This document shows positions 43,855 through 50,027 of a stretch of DNA of 64,000 nt, piece after piece. Numbering within the stretch: position 1 is the stretch's first letter; each line of letters starts with the position of its first letter. Under the pieces are notes generated by a model. It did not search any database. It had not been told where the DNA came from and worked only from the letters and a program-made list of their open reading frames with translations. The stretch comes from Streptomyces xinghaiensis S187 (GTDB lineage Bacteria; Actinomycetota; Actinomycetes; Streptomycetales; Streptomycetaceae): contig NZ_CP023202.1 of NCBI RefSeq assembly GCF_000220705.2, positions 4,278,001-4,342,000 on the forward strand. Reading direction: 5' to 3'. The position numbers and the translations under genes were made by a program.

Positions 43855-43888
43855 CCGCCCCGCAGGGCCGCCCCGCTCCCGGCGGCAC

Positions 43889-43931
43889 GGCACCGGCACG
43901 GCGCGCCCACCGGCGGCGCCGGGCCGGTGCC
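43889..43931 (+). terminator. Probable terminator after rpfA
   Basis: An 8-bp outer stem (43889-43896 with 43924-43931) that encloses further GC pairing and is followed by CTTTCCGTT, 35 bp past the rpfA stop. Confidence 0.45.
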
Positions 43932-44090
43932 TTTCCGTTCCCGGCGCCACGGCGCCACGGCGCCCCCGGGCACCTCTTCGAGCCACCTCTTCCGAGGTGA
44001 TTGCCCCCTCAATGCCGGATTTCGGATGTCTTTTCGTCTCGCCGGACGGGCGGTCGGCCGACCCCGGCCCCCGGGACGGTTAGGCTCGTG

Positions 44091-44096
44091 GCGCAG
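44091..44096 (+). promoter_or_regulatory. Candidate -10 box for eno
   Basis: TAGGCT in the context GGTTAGGCTCG, 61 bp ahead of the eno start, matches the common Streptomyces housekeeping -10. I see no clear -35. The whole 43855-44156 stretch (302 bp) otherwise holds only the rpfA terminator. Confidence 0.4.
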
Positions 44097-44156
44097 AGCC
44101 GTTCGCGGCGAGAAAGACACTGCGATCCAGCGTCACATTCCCAGAAGGAGATGCTC

Positions 44157-45437
44157 GTGCCGTCCATCGACGTCGTCGTAGCCCGGGAGATCCTCGACTC
44201 GCGAGGCAACCCAACGGTCGAGGTCGAGGTCGGCCTCGACGACGGCAGCACCGGCCGTGCTGCCGTCCCCTCCGGTGCCTCCACCGGTGCGTTCGAGGCC
44301 CTCGAGCTCCGTGACGGCGACAAGAACCGCTACGGCGGCAAGGGTGTGGAGAAGGCCGTCCTCGCGGTCATCGAGCAGATCGGCCCGGAGCTCGTCGGCT
44401 ACGACGCCACCGAGCAGCGGCTGATCGACCAGGCGATGTTCGACCTGGACGCCACCCCCGACAAGTCCTCGCTCGGCGCCAACGCCATCCTCGGCGTCTC
44501 GCTCGCCGTGGCGCACGCCGCCTCCGAGGCGTCCGACCTGCCGCTCTTCCGCTACCTCGGCGGCCCGAACGCCCACCTGCTGCCGGTCCCGATGATGAAC
44601 ATCCTGAACGGCGGCTCGCACGCCGACTCCAACGTGGACATCCAGGAGTTCATGATCGCCCCCATCGGCGCGGAGTCCTTCTCCGAGGCGGTGCGCTGGG
44701 GCGCGGAGGTCTACCACACCCTCAAGACCGTCCTGAAGGAGCGCGGCCTGGGCACCGGCCTGGGCGACGAGGGCGGCTTCGCCCCGAACCTCGGCTCCAA
44801 CCGCGAGGCCCTGGACCTCATCGTGGAGGCCATCCGCAAGGCCGGTTACGAGCCGGGCCAGGACATCGCCCTGGCGCTCGACGTGGCCGCCACCGAGTTC
44901 CACAAGGACGGCTCCTACTCCTTCGAGGGCAAGTCCCTCTCGGCCGCCGAGATGACCGACTACTACGCCGAGCTCGTCGCCGCGTACCCGCTGGTCTCCA
45001 TCGAGGACCCGCTGAACGAGGAGGACTGGGAGGGCTGGAAGACCCTCACCGAGAAGCTCGGCGACAAGGTGCAGATCGTCGGTGACGACCTGTTCGTCAC
45101 CAACCCCGAGCGCCTCGCCCGCGGTATCGAGAGCGACACCGCCAACGCGCTCCTGGTGAAGGTGAACCAGATCGGCTCGCTGACCGAGACCCTGGACGCC
45201 GTCGAGCTGGCCCAGCGCAACGGCTACAAGTGCATGATGTCCCACCGCTCCGGCGAGACCGAGGACGTCACCATCGCCGACCTGGCCGTCGCCACCAACT
45301 GCGGCCAGATCAAGACCGGTGCACCGGCCCGCTCCGAGCGCGTCGCCAAGTACAACCAGCTGCTGCGCATCGAGGAGATCCTCGACGACGCCGCGGTGTA
45401 CGCCGGCCGCTCCGCGTTCCCGCGCTTCGGCCGCTAG
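44157..45437 (+). CDS. eno: Enolase
   Basis: Enolase interconverts 2-phosphoglycerate and phosphoenolpyruvate in glycolysis and is also a component of bacterial RNA degradosomes. From the GTG at 44157 it has 426 residues, starting PSIDVVVAREILDSRGNPTV. The start is decided by the AGAAGGAG box at 44143-44150, which leaves 6 bases before this GTG but none before the ATG at 44151. Motifs: GASTGAFEALELRDGD, LLPVPMMNILNGGSHA, GDEGGFAPNL, SIEDPLNEEDWEGW, VGDDLFVTN, KVNQIGSLTET and MSHRSGETED. Followed closely by the DivIC-like gene, with which it may be cotranscribed. Confidence 0.97.
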   Translation: MPSIDVVVAREILDSRGNPTVEVEVGLDDGSTGRAAVPSGASTGAFEALELRDGDKNRYGGKGVEKAVLAVIEQIGPELVGYDATEQRLIDQAMFDLDATPDKSSLGANAILGVSLAVAHAASEASDLPLFRYLGGPNAHLLPVPMMNILNGGSHADSNVDIQEFMIAPIGAESFSEAVRWGAEVYHTLKTVLKERGLGTGLGDEGGFAPNLGSNREALDLIVEAIRKAGYEPGQDIALALDVAATEFHKDGSYSFEGKSLSAAEMTDYYAELVAAYPLVSIEDPLNEEDWEGWKTLTEKLGDKVQIVGDDLFVTNPERLARGIESDTANALLVKVNQIGSLTETLDAVELAQRNGYKCMMSHRSGETEDVTIADLAVATNCGQIKTGAPARSERVAKYNQLLRIEEILDDAAVYAGRSAFPRFGR

Positions 45438-45533
45438 CCCCGGCGCACGCCAGTACGTCAGTACGGCACGTCCCCGGCCCGGTCCCGTACCGTGGCCGGG
45501 GACGTGACGCAACGGACGACAGGGGAGGCGAGC

Positions 45534-46058
45534 GTGTCCGCGGACCGCGACAGGGGTGCCCCCGCCGGCGGCGGGGCGAGGTTGTCCGGATTCTCCCCCT
45601 TTTCCCAGCAGGGCTCGACCGCGACCCGGCTGCGGGCCCTCGGCGAGCAGGCCGCCGCCCGGGTCTACCGGGCCCGGCCCCGGCGCCGCAACCGGTTGAC
45701 GGGCCGGGCCGCGCTGCTGGCGCTGGTCGTGTGCACGCTGGTCGTCGCCCTCGCCTATCCGATGCGGCAGTGGGTCTCGCAGCAGTCGGAGATCGCCGAA
45801 CAGCAGCGCCGCGCCGAGGAGGCGCGGGCGGCGGTCGAGGAGCTGCGCGACCTCAAGGCCCGCTGGCAGGACGACGCCTACGCCGAGCGGCAGCTGCGCG
45901 AGCGGCTGCACTACGTACGCCCGGGCGAGACCGGCTACATCGTGCCGCGGGGCGCGGACGGCGCCGGGGAGAAGGCCGGGCAGGACGACGACGCCGACGA
46001 GCTCCCCTGGTACCGGAAACTGTGGAGCGACGTCGACCGGGCGGACTCCGGCGGCTGA
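45534..46058 (+). CDS. Septum formation initiator (DivIC/FtsL-like)
   Basis: A bitopic cell-division protein expected in the FtsQ-DivIC-FtsL complex. From the GTG at 45534 it has 174 residues. A strong AGGGGAGG box at 45521-45528 supports this start over an in-frame one at 45492. It has a cytosolic Arg-rich N-terminus, one transmembrane helix (AALLALVVCTLVVALAYPM), then a coiled coil (SEIAEQQRRAEEARAAVEEL) and a conserved RWQDDAYAERQLRERLHYV followed by VRPGETGYIV. An Asp/Glu-rich C-terminus ends in WYRKLWSDVD. Location right after eno is the standard actinobacterial arrangement. Confidence 0.9.
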   Translation: MSADRDRGAPAGGGARLSGFSPFSQQGSTATRLRALGEQAAARVYRARPRRRNRLTGRAALLALVVCTLVVALAYPMRQWVSQQSEIAEQQRRAEEARAAVEELRDLKARWQDDAYAERQLRERLHYVRPGETGYIVPRGADGAGEKAGQDDDADELPWYRKLWSDVDRADSGG

Positions 46059-46178
46059 CGCACCCGGGGCGGCCCGGGCCCCCCGCCGGCCGCCCTCCCC
46101 GTCTCGTCCCGTCCTCCTCGTCCCCCTCCGACCCGTCCGGACTTCCCACCCGAACCGACCGAAGAGATCCGCACCGGC

Positions 46179-46757
46179 ATGGACACGCCCCCTCCCCAGA
46201 CCGCGCCCACCGCACCCACCGAGGCCGACATCGCGGCGTTCCGCGAGCAACTCGGCCGCCCGCCCCGCGGTTTGCGGGCCATCGCACACCGCTGCCCCTG
46301 CGGGCAGCCCGACGTGGTCGAGACGGCGCCGCGGCTGGAGGACGGCACCCCGTTCCCCACGCTGTACTACCTGACCTGCCCGCGCGCCGCCTCCGCGATC
46401 GGCACGCTGGAGGCGGAGGGCGTGATGAAGGAGATGACGGCCCGGCTCGCCGAGGACGAGGACCTGGCCGCCGCCTACCGCGCCGCGCACGAGGACTACA
46501 TCGCCCGCCGTGACGCCGTCGAGGTCCTCCGGGGCTTCCCCAGCGCGGGCGGTATGCCGGACCGGGTGAAGTGCCTGCACGTCCTGGTCGCCCACTCACT
46601 GGCCGCCGGCCCGGGCGTCAACCCGCTGGGTGACGAGGCGATCGCCCTGCTGCCGGAGTGGTGGCGCAAGGGCCCGTGCGTGAGCCCGGGCGAACCGGCC
46701 GCCGCCGGCCCGGGGGCGCGGGAGCAGGGGAGCGCAGCGGAAGGGGAGACCGCATGA
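46179..46757 (+). CDS. DUF501 family protein
   Basis: A 192-residue cytosolic protein of unknown function, conserved between divIC and ppx in actinobacteria. FREQLGRPPRGLRAIAHRCPCGQPDVVET with a CPCG pair, LPTLYYLTCPRAASAIGTLE-like sequence (TPFPTLYYLTCPRAAS), YIARRDAVEVLRGFPSAGGM, and VKCLHVLVAHSLAAGPGVNP are family blocks. The four cysteines could bind metal. The stop overlaps the ppx start (ATGA), so it is coupled to ppx. ATG at 46179. Confidence 0.88.
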   Translation: MDTPPPQTAPTAPTEADIAAFREQLGRPPRGLRAIAHRCPCGQPDVVETAPRLEDGTPFPTLYYLTCPRAASAIGTLEAEGVMKEMTARLAEDEDLAAAYRAAHEDYIARRDAVEVLRGFPSAGGMPDRVKCLHVLVAHSLAAGPGVNPLGDEAIALLPEWWRKGPCVSPGEPAAAGPGAREQGSAAEGETA

Positions 46758-47716
46758 CCCGGGTGGCCGCGATCGACTGCGGAACGAACTCCATCCGGCT
46801 GCTGGTCGCCGACGCCGACCCGGCCACCGGCGAGCTCACGGACCTGGACCGGCGGATGACGATCGTCCGGCTCGGCCAGGGCGTGGACCGCACCGGCCGG
46901 CTGGCGCCGGAGGCCCTGGAGCGCACCTTCGCCGCCTGCCGCGAGTACGCCGACGCCATCCGCTCACTGGGCGCCGGGCCGCTCCGCTTCGTCGCCACCT
47001 CCGCCTCCCGCGACGCCGAGAACCGGGACGACTTCGTGCGCGGGGTCCGCGACATCCTGGGCGTCGAGCCGGAGGTCGTCACCGGTGACCAGGAGGCGGA
47101 GTTCTCCTTCACCGGGGCGACCCGGGAGCTGGCCGGGCGGCGGGATCTGGACACCCCGTACCTGGTGGTGGACATCGGCGGCGGCTCCACCGAGTTCGTC
47201 GTCGGCGCCGAGCGGGTGCGCGCCGCGCGCTCCGTCGACATCGGCTGCGTCCGGATGACCGAACGCCATCTGGTGCGGGACGGCGCGGTCGCCGACCCGC
47301 CGTCGCGGGAGCGGATCGCGGCCATACGGGCCGACATCGACGCCGCGCTCGACCTGGCCGGCCGGACGGTGCCGCTGCGCGAGGCCCGGACGCTGGTGGG
47401 GCTGGCCGGCTCCGTCACCACCGTGGCCGCGATCGCGCTGGGACTGCCGGAGTACGACTCGGCGGCCATCCACCATTCCCGCGTCCCCGTGGAGCGGGTC
47501 CGGGAGATCACCGAGCGCCTGCTGGGCTCAACGCACGCCGAGCGCGCCGCGATCCCGGTGATGCACCCGGGCCGGGTGGACGTGATCGGCGCGGGCGCCC
47601 TGGTGCTGCTGGCGGTCATGGAACGGACCGGCGCCGCGGAGGTCGTCGTCAGCGAACACGACATCCTGGACGGCATCGCCTGGTCTCTGGTGGAGGAGCA
47701 CCGGCAGGGTGACTGA
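46754..47716 (+). CDS. ppx: Ppx/GppA exopolyphosphatase family protein
   Basis: Hydrolyses terminal phosphate from polyphosphate or pppGpp. A 320-residue short form: AAIDCGTNSIRLLVAD (phosphate-1 loop), LRFVATSASRDAENR, LVVDIGGGSTEF (phosphate-2), and GLAGSVTTVAAIALGL. The ATG overlaps the DUF501 stop. Its last residues, WSLVEEHRQGD, follow DILDGIAW. That DILDGIAW coding sequence is exactly repeated 5.7 kb downstream at 53370-53393, where it continues WSVA and stops. The present C-terminus was therefore probably changed by insertion of the downstream island; the catalytic body is intact. Confidence 0.94.
   Translation: MTRVAAIDCGTNSIRLLVADADPATGELTDLDRRMTIVRLGQGVDRTGRLAPEALERTFAACREYADAIRSLGAGPLRFVATSASRDAENRDDFVRGVRDILGVEPEVVTGDQEAEFSFTGATRELAGRRDLDTPYLVVDIGGGSTEFVVGAERVRAARSVDIGCVRMTERHLVRDGAVADPPSRERIAAIRADIDAALDLAGRTVPLREARTLVGLAGSVTTVAAIALGLPEYDSAAIHHSRVPVERVREITERLLGSTHAERAAIPVMHPGRVDVIGAGALVLLAVMERTGAAEVVVSEHDILDGIAWSLVEEHRQGD
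47662..47685 (+). repeat. Left copy of the island-flanking direct repeat (att-like)
   Basis: 24 bp (catcctggac ... gcctggtc) inside the ppx 3' end, identical to 53370-53393. Similarity continues imperfectly for about 14 bp to the right (roughly 10 of 14). There is no similarity to the left of the repeat. This is the pattern of an element integrated into the 3' end of a gene. Confidence 0.85.
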
Positions 47717-47761
47717 TCCGTCGGTCCGTGCCGGCTCGCCGGGACCCGGACGCGCGACGGC

Positions 47762-47795
47762 CACGGTGCCCCGCTCGGAAATCGGGGCTGCCGTG
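47762..47795 (+). terminator. Probable terminator after ppx
   Basis: An imperfect hairpin: CACGG/CCGTG outer and GCCCCG/CGGGGC inner stems with a small bulge, loop CTCGGAAAT, 46 bp past the ppx stop. Being inside the repeat-bounded segment, it may have come with the island. Confidence 0.5.
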
Positions 47796-47951
47796 TGGCC
47801 CGAGCGGGACCGTGCGTCCGGGGAGGGGACCGGAGACGTCACAGTGGTCATGAGGGTGAGGTGTGAGCGCCTGTCCGCCGCACCGTCTTTCCGCCGCACC
47901 GTGGTGCCGCGCGTACCCGGTGGTGGCCGTACGGGACCGGCCGCAGTGAGG

Positions 47952-48398
47952 TCACGTCGCCTTCACCTCTGCCCACACGGCCTTCCCCATGGGTCTGTCA
48001 CTGACTCCCCACCGGCCGGCACACAGAGTGTCGAGAATGAGCAAGCCACGCCCGTGGCCGCGCAGCGCGGACTCCGGGCGCCTGCGCGGCCGGCGGCGGA
48101 CCGGGTCGTGTACCTCGACACGCGTGCGGGCGTCGTCGGCATCGAGTACCAGGCGTACGAGATCGCCGGGCTCGCTGCCGTAGCGGACTGAGTTGGTGAC
48201 CAGTTCGGATGTGACCAGGAGGCAGGTGTCGACGTGGCCGCTGCTCGCGTCCGGGACGTGCTTCTCCAGATGCTCGCGGACGAACTCGCGTGCTGCTCTC
48301 ACGGATTGCGGCTCGCTCGCCAGAAGCAGCACGTGGGGAGAGGCGGATGGTGACGAGGCCGGTGCCGGCAGGGCCCGCAGGCTTCGTTCGAGGCTCAC
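47952..48398 (-). CDS. RsbW/SpoIIAB-like ATP-binding protein (anti-sigma type)
   Basis: A 148-residue GHKL-ATPase-fold protein from the GTG at 48398. SVRAAREFVREHLEKH, then the N-box LLVTSELVTNSVRYGSEPG, a D-box-like RVEVHDPVRRRP, and the G-box GHGRGLLILDTLCAGRWGV. There is no phospho-accepting histidine, as in Streptomyces anti-sigma-factor-like ATPases, which often pair with an HTH regulator. It is divergent from exactly such a regulator (48626). A longer reading from 48647 adds Arg/Pro-rich residues and is unlikely. First gene inside the island; its partner sigma factor is unknown. Confidence 0.82.
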   Translation of the reverse strand: MSLERSLRALPAPASSPSASPHVLLLASEPQSVRAAREFVREHLEKHVPDASSGHVDTCLLVTSELVTNSVRYGSEPGDLVRLVLDADDARTRVEVHDPVRRRPRRRPESALRGHGRGLLILDTLCAGRWGVSDRPMGKAVWAEVKAT

Positions 48399-48625
48399 CG
48401 TGTCCCCTCGGGCTGCGAGTCGGCGTGGCCTGGGCGCTCGTCGACGGCGGACAGGAACAGGGGGACATGGATTCTGCGCTGGTCGGTCAGGGCCTCCACC
48501 AGGCCACCTTTCGGGCTGAGAACGTTCGGGATTCGCTGAAGAGGTAACCGCACGGTCACCCTCCGCAGGTACCGTGGGAAGCCGGTGGAACCGTGAACGC
48601 CGTGAATGCCGTCGGGAGATGAGGC

Positions 48626-49975
48626 GTGACCACGAAGAAGCGCACACCCAACCCCGCCCTCGCGGACCTGCTCGACCAGGCGGGACTGACGCGGACGCAG
48701 CTCGCGCAGCGCGTGAACCGGCTCGGCGTACAGGCGGGACTGGATCTCCACTACAGCCAGTCCAGCGTCTCGCACTGGATCGCCGGCGCGCGTCCGAAAC
48801 CGCCGGTCAGGGCATTGATCGTCGAGGTGATCTCGGCCCAGCTCGGCCGCCCCGTGACACACGCCGAAGCCGGACTCACCCCCGCCCCGTCCGTGCTGAG
48901 GCATGATCCGGCCGACGCTGTCGAGGAGGTGGTGGATCTCGGAAGGGCGGACATGGACCCGTCACGGCGCGGCGTGCTCGCTGCAGGCGTGTTCTCGTCA
49001 GCGCTTGCCCTTCCCGGATTCTCCGGCCCCGCGTATGCCGGAGAACAGCCGGTGAGTCCCGGCAAAAGGACAATCCGGATCGGAGCCTCGCAAGTCCGGG
49101 CGGTGCGCACCATGACCGACCGGATCGCCGGCATCCTCGACGAACTGGGCGCGGGGCATGCCCGTCCCATGGCGGCCGCGTTCCTTGTCAACACCGTCGG
49201 CCCCTGGCTGCGTGCACAGGCGAGCGAAACGGTGCGCCTCAACATGCTGGCCGCCGCGTCCGATCTCACGTATCTGACGGGGTGGATGGCCATGTACGAG
49301 AAAGCTCATGGTCTCGGCCAGACCTATTACGTCAAGGCGTTGAAGCTGGCGAACGAGGCGCAGGACCACGTGACCTACTGCCGGACGCTGCGCGGCATGA
49401 GTCTCCAGGCATCCAGCCTGGGATACGGGCGCAAGTCGTTGGAGCTCGCCGACTCGGCCGCGGAGGCAGCGCCGGCCGCCGGGCCGAGGCTGGTCGCCTT
49501 TCTCCGGGGACAGCAGGCGCATGCGGCAAGCATGGTGGGCGACCGGCGCTTGGCTCACAGCCGTCTGTGCGAGGCGGAGACTGCGCTGTCCAGGGCCGAC
49601 AGCCGGCGCGATGCGATCGGCGGGTACGACCGGACGGCGTGGCTGTTCCATGTCTCCCATGTGCTCTACGAAGAACGCGATCTCCCGGGCAGCATCAAGG
49701 CTTTGCAGCACTCCATCAAGGTGCAGCCGGAGGTCGAACGGCAGGGGCGTGTGCACGCGTACGCACTGCTGGCGCAGCGGCAGTACGCATACGGGCACCT
49801 CGACGCGTCCTGTGCGTCGTGGGGGCGGTTCCTCGACGACTATGAGCACGTCTCGTCGGCCCGGGGCGACGATCATTTCGGGACGATGCTCAGGCAGCTA
49901 CGGAGGCACGCGAGCACCCGGCCGGCGCGAGAGCTCGCGGGACGGGCGCGAGAAGTGGCGGCGCTGAAGGACTGA
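48626..49975 (+). CDS. HTH regulator with TPR-like C-terminal domain
   Basis: A 449-residue protein. An N-terminal Xre-type HTH (LADLLDQAGLTRTQLAQRVN, YSQSSVSHWIAGARPKPPV) is followed at ~110-135 by an RRGVLAAG ... ALALPG hydrophobic stretch that looks like a decayed Tat signal but is common in this family. About 300 residues of TPR-like helices follow (YYVKALKLANEAQDHVTY, SLELADSAAEAAPAAG, SIKALQHSIKVQPEVE). Such Streptomyces proteins are usually called transcriptional regulators with sensory TPRs. GTG at 48626 (GGGAG box). Its stop is 52 bp before the NACHT gene, same strand, so it may regulate or be cotranscribed with it. No TTA codon found. Confidence 0.85.
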   Translation: MTTKKRTPNPALADLLDQAGLTRTQLAQRVNRLGVQAGLDLHYSQSSVSHWIAGARPKPPVRALIVEVISAQLGRPVTHAEAGLTPAPSVLRHDPADAVEEVVDLGRADMDPSRRGVLAAGVFSSALALPGFSGPAYAGEQPVSPGKRTIRIGASQVRAVRTMTDRIAGILDELGAGHARPMAAAFLVNTVGPWLRAQASETVRLNMLAAASDLTYLTGWMAMYEKAHGLGQTYYVKALKLANEAQDHVTYCRTLRGMSLQASSLGYGRKSLELADSAAEAAPAAGPRLVAFLRGQQAHAASMVGDRRLAHSRLCEAETALSRADSRRDAIGGYDRTAWLFHVSHVLYEERDLPGSIKALQHSIKVQPEVERQGRVHAYALLAQRQYAYGHLDASCASWGRFLDDYEHVSSARGDDHFGTMLRQLRRHASTRPARELAGRAREVAALKD

Positions 49976-50012
49976 GTGATGGATTCCATGGCCGCAGTCG
50001 GGTTTGGAGTTC

Positions 50013-50018
50013 TATGCT
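50013..50018 (+). promoter_or_regulatory. Candidate -10 box of the NACHT gene
   Basis: TATGCT begins 15 bp ahead of the ATG at 50028. With no ribosome-binding site at normal spacing before this ATG, a leaderless or near-leaderless transcript is possible. No clear -35. Weak. Confidence 0.25.
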
Positions 50019-50027
50019 GATGTTGTC

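Noticed and set aside
44001..44156. Longer N-terminus for enolase
   Set aside because: The extra residues are not enolase-like and the AGAAGGAG box fits only the GTG at 44157.
50004..50027. TTG at 50004 as the NACHT start
   Set aside because: No ribosome-binding site precedes it and GAG overlaps the codon; the ATG at 50028 is the more normal choice. Not excluded.
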